From: an uncultured Terriglobus sp.
Lineage (GTDB): Bacteria; Acidobacteriota; Terriglobia; Terriglobales; Acidobacteriaceae
Direction of reading: 5' to 3'
Length of the DNA stretch: 6,090 nt
Assembly (NCBI GenBank): GCA_937859825.1
Contig: CALMAP010000373.1
Span: 4,783-10,872 of the forward strand
Below, in pieces: positions 1 to 6,090 of this stretch (positions are counted from its first letter, which is position 1; every line of letters starts with the position of its first letter). The position numbers were made by a program, and so were the translations under genes. The notes below the pieces were generated by a model. The model saw nothing but the letters and a program-made list of their open reading frames with translations, was not told the origin of the DNA and searched no databases.

Positions 1-1808
1 GCGGTGACCGTCAAGGCTCCCGAGCGAGGTCCCGCTGTTGCAGGAGCAAAGACCACCTGCATCGAACAGCTCGCATTGATCTGGAGCGATGCTCCCGCGG
101 TGCATGCGCCGGTGCCGGAGACCAGGCCGAAGTCGCCGCTGATAGCGATGCTCGAGAGATTGAGAACGCTGCCACCGTTGTTGGTGAGCACCACAGCCTG
201 AGGCGAGGTCGCATTTCCCACGCCTGTCGAACCAAAGCTGAGCACCGATGGTGCAAGCGACACACCGGGCCCGGCGATGGCAGTGCCGCCGAGTGAGACG
301 ATCTGGGCGCGCTGCACATCGTCCACTTCGAGCGTGCCGCTGAGTTGCCCGATGGACTTCGGCGCAAAGCTGACAGAGATGCCGCACGAGCTATGCGCGG
401 GCAGGGAGGGTCCGCAGCCGTTCACTGCCGTAAAGTCGCCACTTGTAATGCGGGCTGAGACGAGGGTAAGCGCGGCGTCGCCGCTGTTGGTCAGCAGCAC
501 TGTCTGCGTGGCGCTTGCGGTGTTCACCGCTGTGGACACGAAGGTCAGCGTCAAGGGCGAGAGCGTGTCGGTCGCGGGCAGCGTGCCCGAACCGGTCAGC
601 GCGGCCGTCTGCGTGCCCGCGTCGTCGGTGATGCTGAAGCTGCCCGGGCGCGTGCCCGAAGCACCTGGAGCGAAGGCGATGGAAACGGTGCAACCCGTTT
701 GCGAGGACAACGTTGCACCGCAGGTGTTTGCCTTCACCACATAATCGCCCGTCACCGTCACAGGGCCGAGGGCACCGCCCCCTGTGCCTGTATTCGAGAC
801 CGTGATGTTCTGTACTGCGCCACTTATGCCGACTGCGACCGCACCAAAGTCCAGCGCCGTGGGCGTGAGCACAATGCTGAAGCTGCTGGGTGTGCTGCCA
901 CCCAGAGCAACCGAAGCGGTACTGTCCGGATCGCCCTTGCTGTTGCTTGGCAGCAGCAGCGTACCGAGCCGTGTGCCTGTTTGCGACGGTGTGAAACGCA
1001 GCGTGATAGCGCAGGACTTGGCCGAGGCAAGACTGGTGTTGCTGCATGTATCCGCAGTTGCGACGAAGTCTCCGCTGACGGTCGCGCTTCCGATCGTGAG
1101 CGGGCCATTGCCGGTGTTGGTCACGGTAATGGTGCGGCTTGCGCTGGACTGGCCTGGCACCGTGTCGGGGAACTGGAGCGACGTGGTGGAGAGGGTCGCC
1201 TCGCCCGCTGTGCCGGTCCCGGTGAGTGTGGCGACGTGCGTGCCGAACGAATCTGCCAGCGTAAGCACGCCGAGGCGCGGGCCCGATGCCGTCGGTTTGA
1301 ACGTGACGGTCAGGGCACAGGTGCCGCCCACAGCAAGCGATGCCGGGCAGTTGTTCGAAGCGATGGCAAAGTCGCCGGCAACTGCCGGGGCCGCCACCAT
1401 TGCGCTCTGGCCGCCGTTGTTTGTGAGCGAGAGCGTCGCTGTCGAGGAAGTGGACCGGACCGCCGTGTCCGCAAAGCTCAAGGTGCCCGGTGCGAGCACC
1501 ACGCCGGCCTGTGAAGACCCTGTGCCGCTGAGGCTTGCCGTCACGTACCCGCCCAGCACATTGCCGAAGACGTTCAGCGTGCCGGTCGTCGCTCCCGACA
1601 CGGACGGAACGAACGATACCTGCACCGAGCACATCGCGTTCACCGCAAGGGTGGCGCCCACACAGTTGTCCGTCTCGGTCCAGTTCGCGGAGACACTGAC
1701 TCTTGAGACAGTGAGCGTGGTACTGCCTGTGTTTGTGACCGTTACATTCTGCGGCGCACTGGCGTAGCTGATGGGCTGCGATGCGAAGGTGAGCGAGGAT
1801 GGCGACAG
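1..1808 (-). other. Six (or more) tandem choice-of-anchor-D / ASH Ig-like repeats
   Basis: Six units of about 100 residues follow the propeller. Approximate DNA spans are 1808-1518, 1502-1212, 1202-888, 881-585, 569-282 and 269-1, the last cut by the window edge. The shared pattern is L-x-F near the start, then V-T-N-T/N-G-x-x-x-L, then S-G-D-F, a first Cys, a second Cys, then a V-x-F-x-P strand, T/S-x-G-x-x-x-G-x-L, and a closing L-x-G-T/S-G. Examples are TVTNTGSTTLTV, ITVTNTGNGPLTIG and VLLTNSGDAALTL. This is the ASPM/SPD-2/Hydin-like choice-of-anchor-D beta-sandwich found in long bacterial surface proteins. It usually acts as a stalk or as a linker to a C-terminal anchor, which would lie left of the window. 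DNA identity between units looks low, so these are old duplications. Confidence 0.85.
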
Positions 1809-4517
1809 TGTTGCAGACGCCGCGCTGGACTGCCCCGCAGTGATGAGCGGCAACTGCCACAACCCGCGCCCGTACGTGCCCGCGTGAAGGACGCCGTTGC
1901 CGGTGCTGCCCGGCACGGCGAATCCGGGAGACGCCGTCAGCGTAGTGACCGGCGCGTTGGGCAGGCCGGTACCGTAGAGGCTCCAGCACTGCGCGTTTGC
2001 GGCGGCGCACGTGGTCACGTCGGTCGTAACGTACACGCCCGTATCCAGCGCGACGTAGAGCACCTTGCTATTGTTCGGATCGACGAGCACCGCGTTCGCT
2101 GGAGCATTGGGCAGGTTCGCGGTGATGTTCGTCCAGGCGGAGGCGGCATTGATCGAGCGGTAGAGCCGCGGTCCGTTGACGCCCTGAATCGCTGCATATA
2201 CGGTGCGGCCAGTCGCATCGTTTGGATCGACGGCGATCGAGGAGACGTCGTAGCCGAGCGGATTGAAACGGCCGCCGTTCGCCGTGTCGTTCAGGACGGT
2301 GCCTTCCGTCACGTCCGTCCACTGCGTGCTGTTGTGGGCGAGGGTTGCAGCGATATTTCGGAAGAAGCGTCCGCCGTACGAACCGCCACCAGTCATGGTG
2401 CCGGCGAGACCGGCATAGATTACCGGCGAACCGCTCGTCTGCGGAGCGCCTGTGAGCACCGCCGCTCCGCCTGCCGCGATGGAGCGGATCAGACCGTTTG
2501 CGCTCGTGCAGGTGGAGTTCGCAGGTCCGGTAAGCGGCGCGCTGATGGCGTTGGAGGCGGTCCAGTTTCCGCTGGCTGGGCCGCGGTAGACGCGGCAGGT
2601 GCCAAGCACCGCATTGCTGCTGAGCGCCGGATCGAGCAGAACGGGAGCGTTCGCGAGCGCGAGATCGCCGTTCACCTGCGACGCAGTGACGCTGGGCGTT
2701 CCACGGAAATCCGCAGATGTGCAGCTTGTACCCTTAGCGCAGGCAAAGAGCGAGACACCGCTTCCCGACTGCACGAGCCAGTTTGCCGGAGCCGCCTGGT
2801 TGATCAGCACGCCCGCACTGAAACCGGTGCCGAGTTGCGTCCAGGTGTCCTGCAGGCTGGCGCTGACCGCTGACGTCGTCGAAGCCGCGCTGCCTAGCGC
2901 GCCCAGTGCAACGATGCCGATGCCGCCGTCACTCGGATGTGCACTGAAGCTGCTCACCTCTGACAGCGAACCGAGCGCGCCGTTCAGGTTGTCAAAGTGG
3001 GTTGCGTCATCCGCGGAGCAGGACGCAAGCTGCTGATTCACGCCGTCGGTCGAGCGCCAGAGGCCGCCGTCGTTGCCGAAGAGCAGCAGCGGCGCGGCAG
3101 TGTTTGCCGCATTCAATGCGTACGCGATGGCGTGCTGGGCGGGCGCAACCATCGCCGGCGCGGCACAACTCGCTGTGGTCGCATTGGTCGTGTTGCGCAG
3201 CGCACATCCGTTCGCGTCGGAAGTCCTGCAGCGAAAGATCTCCTGCGTTCCCACGAACAGCAGCGTGTCCGTGATGTTGATGGCAGTGGCCGCAGGGACG
3301 GCAGCAAGCGCAAGCGTGTAGCTGCCCTGCGGGATGGCTCCGCTGGCACTTTCAAGCGGCGTGCTCGTCAGCTTCTTCGCCCATAGCACCGTCGTGCTCG
3401 CGCAGGTGCTGCCGGTGAGCACGCAGGCGTCCTGGTACAGGCCGGTGTCGCCGTTCGAGCCATCCACCGTGAGCGCGAACAGGTCCCCTGAAGTTGGCTG
3501 CGCGGCGACGGTACCGCGAAAAATCGGACAGGTCGTGAGGCCCGGGGTGTTCGCACGCGCCGGACAGGCCGTCGTGGTGAGGCCGATGCCCGGTTGCGCA
3601 GCGAGGCGCGTGAAGGTGCGGCCGTCCGTCGATTCGTAGTAGCCGTGGTAGCGCACCGCCGCGTAGAAGCGCTTGCGTACCGGGTTCCACACGACCGAGG
3701 TAACGGCATTACCCTCGTAGCCGGAGAAGTCGCTGCTGGCGCTCTGCACGGTCTGCATGCCGTCCTGGATCGTCGCCATCTTCCACGTGCTGCCCGCATC
3801 GCTGGAGTAGTACAGGCCGCGCACACTCGCGCCCAAAGTGCTGGCACCGGTAACGCTGCCGCGCGCCGAGGACGATACCGCGGCTACGACCAGATCGCTC
3901 GTCGTGGTGCTCCACGCGAAGCCGGCGAAGCTCTCGCCCACGAAGGAGTGGTTCCCCGCCGCGCCGTCGTTCGATTGCGGCACCAGTGACCACGTCACAC
4001 CCTTGTCAGTCGAACGTAGAATGCCCGCGCCGGGGTAGCTGTCCGCCGCCTCGTTCGAGTCGCCCGTGCCCGCGAGCAGGACGCCCGCACCGCCCGGTTG
4101 CACCGCAAGCGCGCCGATGGAAAGCGAGGCCGTCGCGCTGGAACCCGCGTTGGCGGAGTAGGCCTGCAGCGTATCAGTGAGTGGAGCGAATTGGACGGAA
4201 GCAGCGGGGCCGTTTGCGTTGGTGCTCTTCCACACGCCGCCTGTCGTACCGAGGTAAACCGTGTTGCCGGTGCTGTCCGCCGGGTCTACCGCGATGGAGG
4301 TCACCCGACCCGTAACCTTGCCGTAAGCCGCAGTGCTTACCTGCAGCGGACCGGCGGCTTGCCACGGCGCGTTCAGATTTGTCTGCTGAGCCGCCAGCGG
4401 AACCACGCCGATGGTGAGCAGCGAAACGGTGCGGCAAAGGAGGGTCGGCAGGGCCAAATCAGATTTGAGAGAGCGGCTGAGCACGTGTGATCGTTGGGAC
4501 CGGATATGCCTCACCAC
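1..4517 (-). CDS. Giant exported protein: Asp-box beta-propeller plus tandem choice-of-anchor-D (ASH) repeats; C-terminus beyond window
   Basis: This frame stays open for about 1,505 codons, with no stop from 4517 to the left edge, so the C-terminus is missing. Order of parts: signal peptide (residues 1 to about 43), Asp-box beta-propeller region (about 45-890), then at least six Ig-like ASH/choice-of-anchor-D repeats (from about 904). Codon use and protein sense are consistent throughout: Gly, Ser, Thr, Ala and Val dominate and Lys is rare, as in exported beta-rich proteins. The segments around FGNDGGLWRSTDG, NLNGALGSLSEV and AGTYGRGLWQLPL resemble, from memory, a family of large hypothetical proteins common in Terriglobia. 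The role is unknown; adhesion, glycan binding or surface display are inferences from architecture. I see no catalytic sialidase signature. The start is uncertain: the frame opens after a TGA at about 4593-4595 and contains no ATG before the signal peptide, only GTG at 4517, 4514 and 4484. Confidence 0.9.
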   Translation of the reverse strand, partial: MVRHIRSQRSHVLSRSLKSDLALPTLLCRTVSLLTIGVVPLAAQQTNLNAPWQAAGPLQVSTAAYGKVTGRVTSIAVDPADSTGNTVYLGTTGGVWKSTNANGPAASVQFAPLTDTLQAYSANAGSSATASLSIGALAVQPGGAGVLLAGTGDSNEAADSYPGAGILRSTDKGVTWSLVPQSNDGAAGNHSFVGESFAGFAWSTTTSDLVVAAVSSSARGSVTGASTLGASVRGLYYSSDAGSTWKMATIQDGMQTVQSASSDFSGYEGNAVTSVVWNPVRKRFYAAVRYHGYYESTDGRTFTRLAAQPGIGLTTTACPARANTPGLTTCPIFRGTVAAQPTSGDLFALTVDGSNGDTGLYQDACVLTGSTCASTTVLWAKKLTSTPLESASGAIPQGSYTLALAAVPAATAINITDTLLFVGTQEIFRCRTSDANGCALRNTTNATTASCAAPAMVAPAQHAIAYALNAANTAAPLLLFGNDGGLWRSTDGVNQQLASCSADDATHFDNLNGALGSLSEVSSFSAHPSDGGIGIVALGALGSAASTTSAVSASLQDTWTQLGTGFSAGVLINQAAPANWLVQSGSGVSLFACAKGTSCTSADFRGTPSVTASQVNGDLALANAPVLLDPALSSNAVLGTCRVYRGPASGNWTASNAISAPLTGPANSTCTSANGLIRSIAAGGAAVLTGAPQTSGSPVIYAGLAGTMTGGGSYGGRFFRNIAATLAHNSTQWTDVTEGTVLNDTANGGRFNPLGYDVSSIAVDPNDATGRTVYAAIQGVNGPRLYRSINAASAWTNITANLPNAPANAVLVDPNNSKVLYVALDTGVYVTTDVTTCAAANAQCWSLYGTGLPNAPVTTLTASPGFAVPGSTGNGVLHAGTYGRGLWQLPLITAGQSSAASATLSPSSLTFASQPISYASAPQNVTVTNTGSTTLTVSRVSVSANWTETDNCVGATLAVNAMCSVQVSFVPSVSGATTGTLNVFGNVLGGYVTASLSGTGSSQAGVVLAPGTLSFADTAVRSTSSTATLSLTNNGGQSAMVAAPAVAGDFAIASNNCPASLAVGGTCALTVTFKPTASGPRLGVLTLADSFGTHVATLTGTGTAGEATLSTTSLQFPDTVPGQSSASRTITVTNTGNGPLTIGSATVSGDFVATADTCSNTSLASAKSCAITLRFTPSQTGTRLGTLLLPSNSKGDPDSTASVALGGSTPSSFSIVLTPTALDFGAVAVGISGAVQNITVSNTGTGGGALGPVTVTGDYVVKANTCGATLSSQTGCTVSIAFAPGASGTRPGSFSITDDAGTQTAALTGSGTLPATDTLSPLTLTFVSTAVNTASATQTVLLTNSGDAALTLVSARITSGDFTAVNGCGPSLPAHSSCGISVSFAPKSIGQLSGTLEVDDVQRAQIVSLGGTAIAGPGVSLAPSVLSFGSTGVGNATSPQAVVLTNNGGSVLNLSSIAISGDFGLVSGTGACTAGASLQINASCSMQVVFAPATAGPRSGALTVT
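1842..4385 (-). other. Asp-box (BNR/sialidase-fold) beta-propeller region
   Basis: Asp-box-like motifs (S-x-D-x-G-x-x-W or close) recur in this region. They are VWKSTNANG near the N-terminus, STDKGVTW at residue 169 (positions 4013-3990), SSDAGSTW at 238 (3806-3783), STDGRTF at 296 (3632-3612), and FGNDGGLWRSTDG at 480 (3080-3042). More degenerate versions follow, such as LYRSINAASAWTNI near 2165-2120 and GVYVTTDV near 2039. Between them are typical blade strands: SIAVDPADSTGNTVYLG, SSIAVDPNDATGRTVYA and AVLVDPNNSKVLYVALD. The region closes with AGTYGRGLWQLPL at residue 879, a common last-strand sequence in such propellers. Length is enough for two propellers or one with large insertions. Many insert loops carry cysteine pairs. 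These folds usually bind or act on surface glycans or proteins, but the sequence does not reveal the ligand. Confidence 0.75.
4389..4517 (-). other. Sec-type signal peptide of the giant protein
   Basis: Translation from GTG 4517 gives a basic N-region with several Arg and a Lys, then a hydrophobic stretch (TVSLLTIGVVPLAA), then QQT. A signal peptidase I site fits after the LAA triplet, near position 4389. That makes a signal of 43 residues from the first GTG, or 32 residues from GTG 4484, where translation begins with the codons for V-L-S-R-S. Both lengths are acceptable. There is no lipobox: the one Cys nearby, in LLCRTV, lies before the hydrophobic core. The signal peptide supports this frame over the overlapping open frames and predicts export across the inner membrane. 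Confidence 0.75.
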
Positions 4518-4532
4518 CCGATCCCAACGATC
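4489..4532. repeat. Perfect 11-bp inverted repeat at the start of the giant gene
   Basis: The arm gatcgttggga at 4489-4499 is matched exactly by tcccaacgatc at 4522-4532. After one mismatch, three further pairs form inside (4501-4503 with 4518-4520), leaving a 14-nt loop. The right arm also overlaps a perfect 10-bp palindrome, aacgatcgtt, at 4526-4535. Arm centres are 33 bp apart, about three helical turns. It could be an operator for a dimeric regulator or an mRNA hairpin over the start. Start codons GTG 4517 and 4514 lie inside it, and GTG 4484 lies 4 nt past it. The structure is visible in the sequence; a function is inferred. Confidence 0.6.
4522..4525 (-). promoter_or_regulatory. Possible weak ribosome binding site
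   Basis: Reading the minus strand, GGGA at 4525-4522 lies 4 nt before GTG 4517 and 7 nt before GTG 4514, so the second GTG has the better spacing. GTG 4484 has no purine-rich sequence in the 15 nt before it. The site is weak, and part of it lies inside the inverted repeat at 4489-4532. It mildly favours the tandem GTG pair as the start. Confidence 0.25.
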
Positions 4533-4566
4533 GTTCTCAGGAGGCAGGCAGAGGCGATGTTTTCCG

Positions 4567-4596
4567 AATCTACCATTTTTGTTCGGGAAGAGTCAG
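4567..4596 (-). promoter_or_regulatory. Weak candidate promoter for the giant gene
   Basis: On the minus strand CTGACT (4596-4591) and TAGATT (4572-4567) are separated by 18 nt. Each matches four of six positions of the sigma-70 -35 and -10 consensus. The stretch is less GC-rich than its surroundings and lies about 50 nt before the tandem GTG starts. A transcript from here would carry the inverted repeat at 4489-4532. The match is weak enough to be chance. Confidence 0.2.
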
Positions 4597-4619
4597 CCAA
4601 AGAGTTGGTCGGCCAGAGA

Positions 4620-4643
4620 GTTTGTCATCTCGTAGCGCAACAG
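4620..4643. repeat. Partial extra copy of the palindrome arm
   Basis: Positions 4620-4641 (gtttgtcatctcgtagcgc then aac) closely match the first 21 or so bases of the arm beginning at 4644, in the same orientation and directly abutting it. The outer part of the arm is therefore present as a tandem direct repeat, the first unit truncated and slightly diverged (ctcg for cccg). This suggests a nested, partly duplicated or partly deleted repeat element. Confidence 0.6.
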
Positions 4644-4743
4644 GTTGTCATCCCGTAGCGCAGCGCAGGGATCTGCTTTCCTACCTGCTGCCGTGGCTCT
4701 TGAAAGGAAGCAGATCCCTTCACTTCGTTACGGGATGACAAAC
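4644..4743. repeat. REP-like palindromic intergenic repeat
   Basis: The left arm (4644-4682, starting gttgtcatcccgtagcgc) and the right arm (4705-4743, ending cgggatgacaaac) are imperfect reverse complements of 39 nt. They differ at about four substitutions and small indels, around a 22-nt centre at 4683-4704. The motif resembles dispersed palindromes I recall between genes in Terriglobia genomes, so it is probably one copy of a repeat family. It lies 51 bp past the photolyase stop and could fold into a long hairpin at that transcript's 3' end. No T-run follows on the minus strand, so it is not a classic intrinsic terminator. I see no clear target-site duplication and no coding potential. Confidence 0.7.
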
Positions 4744-4793
4744 GTCAGGAGTTACGGCATGGCACAAACCAATGCGGCGACGAGCACGATGCT

Positions 4794-6090
4794 TCATCGG
4801 CCATACTGCCCCTTCGCCCGCTGCGTACGTGGCCGCTCGATCTTTCCTGGCGCCGCGTCACTCGAATCGCCAAGCGGCGGGTTCTGGGCGATGTACTGCT
4901 TCGAGTTGAATTTCTTACCCGTGCTTGCGCCGCTCATGTAGCGGATCTTGCCGAAGATCTTTCGCTCACCCCAGGGCCGATCGAACTTGCCGTAGATGGC
5001 CCAGGCGATGCCCGCGTAGCCGCCCGGATCGCGGCCGTCGAGGAAGTACTTGTCGTTCAGGTAAATCGCGGTCTTCTGGGCAGTGGCGTTGTCTGGCGAC
5101 CACTCCAGGATTTTCTTGGCCCAGTACATGCGCATGAAGTTGTGCATCCATCCGCGGCGCACCATTTGGCGCTGCGCCGCATTCCATAATTCGTCGTAGG
5201 TCTCGGCGCGCTCCATTTGCGCGACGGTGTACACCGGGGCACGCTTGTCCTGCTCATGCTGCGCAACCGTCTTCTGTGCCCAGGGCTCCGCGCATTTTGG
5301 ATTGTCGTAATTGGGGTCGTACTTTACCCAGTTCACGCAGAGCTCGCGCCAGGTGACCATCTCGTCCAGAAAGCTGTCGGCGCTTTCGCGAAGGCTGCGG
5401 TCCTTCTCGACGGCCTCTTCAATGGCGAGATAGATACGCAGCGGACTGATGTGGCCGAAATGCAGGTAGGGCGAGAGCACGCTGGTGCCGTCCACCTCCG
5501 GGTGGTTACGCAGGTGAGCATAGCCGGGCAGCATCTTTTCGACAAAGAGCTTCAGCCGCGCCTCAGCCGCGTGCGCCCCGCCGGTGAAGTCGGGTGCCTT
5601 GCCCACGCTGCGGTCCAGGTCTTTCCAGCCGGTGGTCATGTCTTCTTTGGGATCGTCGGCGAGGAACCCTTTCGGGCGTTTCCATGCGTGCTTCGCGCGC
5701 GGATTGGCGTACGGCTCCAGGTATTCCGGCACCATCTTCCAAAGGCGCTTGCGGATGGTATACGCCGCATACTGGGCCTTCTCGAACCGCTTCATGGGCA
5801 CGATCACGTCGGCATCCACCGTCCAGAACGGGACGCGGATGTTCTCCGCAACGTGCCTGCGCCAGCCCTCGGGCACGCGCATCGGGTTCTCATCGCCGAT
5901 CACGATGGCGGCTTCGGCATCCATGAAAAAGCGCAGGTGGTCCTCGTGCGGAGCGTTCCGCAGAACGAAGCTCACGTTGCGCTTGGCAAGGTCTTCTTCC
6001 AAATCGCGCAAGCCTTCGTTCAGGAAGACGTAACCCCGAAGCACTCCATTCGGGAAATTGGACACACCCGCGAAGTAGACCACCACCGGA
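4794..6090 (-). CDS. phr: Class II deoxyribodipyrimidine (CPD) photolyase, N-terminus beyond window
   Basis: The enzyme splits cyclobutane pyrimidine dimers in DNA using light and reduced FAD, in the cytoplasm. The window holds 431 residues; the stop is TGA (complement of 4794-4796). The frame is open to the right edge. The first residues, PVVVYFAGVSNFP, match a strand inside the N-terminal Rossmann domain, so roughly 30-50 residues are missing and the GTG codons at 6086 and 6083 are internal. Class II hallmarks, in fragment numbering: VDADVIVP near 91, the FAD-site run TSVLSPYLHFGHISP near 202, WRELCVNW near 247, YDELWNAAQRQ near 298, HNFMRMYWAKKILEW near 316, YLNDKYFLDGRDPGGYAGIAW near 343, and DRPWGERKIFGKIRYM near 370. 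After the conserved KKFNSKQY a basic, Pro- and Gly-containing tail of about 30 residues follows. The next gene is 276 bp or more away, so an operon is unlikely. Confidence 0.95.
   Translation of the reverse strand, partial: PVVVYFAGVSNFPNGVLRGYVFLNEGLRDLEEDLAKRNVSFVLRNAPHEDHLRFFMDAEAAIVIGDENPMRVPEGWRRHVAENIRVPFWTVDADVIVPMKRFEKAQYAAYTIRKRLWKMVPEYLEPYANPRAKHAWKRPKGFLADDPKEDMTTGWKDLDRSVGKAPDFTGGAHAAEARLKLFVEKMLPGYAHLRNHPEVDGTSVLSPYLHFGHISPLRIYLAIEEAVEKDRSLRESADSFLDEMVTWRELCVNWVKYDPNYDNPKCAEPWAQKTVAQHEQDKRAPVYTVAQMERAETYDELWNAAQRQMVRRGWMHNFMRMYWAKKILEWSPDNATAQKTAIYLNDKYFLDGRDPGGYAGIAWAIYGKFDRPWGERKIFGKIRYMSGASTGKKFNSKQYIAQNPPLGDSSDAAPGKIERPRTQRAKGQYGR

Noticed and set aside
784..1767. A 327-codon open frame on the plus strand, and another at 277-744
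   Set aside because: Both are antisense to the ASH repeats. Their Val/Pro/Ser-rich translations are what the complement of Thr/Gly/Ala-rich repeat codons gives; no start signal or recognisable domain is present.
1..1808. Tandem repeats as a recent DNA duplication or CRISPR-like array
   Set aside because: The periodicity of about 300 bp is at protein level only; bases between units have diverged widely and there is no short constant repeat with spacers.
391..2010. A 539-codon open frame on the minus strand
   Set aside because: It is out of frame with the giant gene. Its translation is Arg/His/Cys-rich with no domain sense, while the overlapping frame gives clean ASH repeats and propeller strands. 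It is a shadow produced by high-GC codon bias.
1884..2873. A 329-codon open frame on the plus strand
   Set aside because: It is antisense to the propeller; the Arg/Gly/Ala-rich translation lacks any motif or hydrophobic core pattern.
4644..4743. Palindrome as an intrinsic terminator for the photolyase gene
   Set aside because: The hairpin is long and imperfect, and no T-run follows it on the minus strand. A termination effect is possible but the sequence does not show the classic signal.
4644..4743. Palindrome as an insertion sequence end or MITE with target duplication
   Set aside because: No matching short direct repeats were found at its outer ends, and there is no transposase nearby.
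4411..4941. Small plus-strand frames at 4411-4635, 4487-4738 and 4645-4941
   Set aside because: They run through the palindromic repeat and across gene ends, have no ribosome binding site of note, and their translations look random.
4794..6086. Photolyase starting at the GTG at 6086
   Set aside because: The frame continues to the window edge and the sequence there is a core strand of the N-terminal domain, so the true start is outside the window.

Overview
The window is about 6.1 kb of GC-rich bacterial DNA. It holds two genes, both on the minus strand, and both run off a window edge. The likely source is an Acidobacteriota genome of the Terriglobia type (Granulicella, Terriglobus and relatives). 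This rests on the architecture of the large exported protein and the style of the intergenic palindromic repeat. It is recognition from memory, not a database search.

Layout, right to left in the direction of transcription. Positions 6090-4794 encode a class II CPD photolyase lacking only its N-terminus. Positions 4793-4518 are a 276-bp intergenic region. It contains a REP-like palindrome with 39-nt arms, a partial extra copy of one arm beside it, a somewhat AT-richer stretch where a promoter would sit, and a perfect 11-bp inverted repeat at the start of the next gene. From about 4517 down to position 1 there is one uninterrupted frame of roughly 1,505 codons with no stop, continuing past the left edge. 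I translated it throughout. It encodes a very large exported protein: a signal peptide, a long Asp-box (BNR/sialidase-fold) beta-propeller region of about 850 residues, then at least six tandem Ig-like ASH/choice-of-anchor-D repeats of about 100 residues, each with a conserved cysteine pair.

The large gene starts with GTG and has no stop in the window, so simple start-to-stop ORF calling misses it and yields shadow frames instead. The longest of these are 391-2010 on the minus strand and 784-1767 on the plus strand.

The two genes show no evident functional link. The photolyase is a cytoplasmic light-driven DNA repair enzyme, and the other product is an exported, probably surface or secreted, protein. 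The repeat-containing gap argues for separate transcription. I found no RNA gene, CRISPR array, transposase, toxin-antitoxin pair or defence system. The parts most worth following up are the large surface protein and the inverted repeat at its start.
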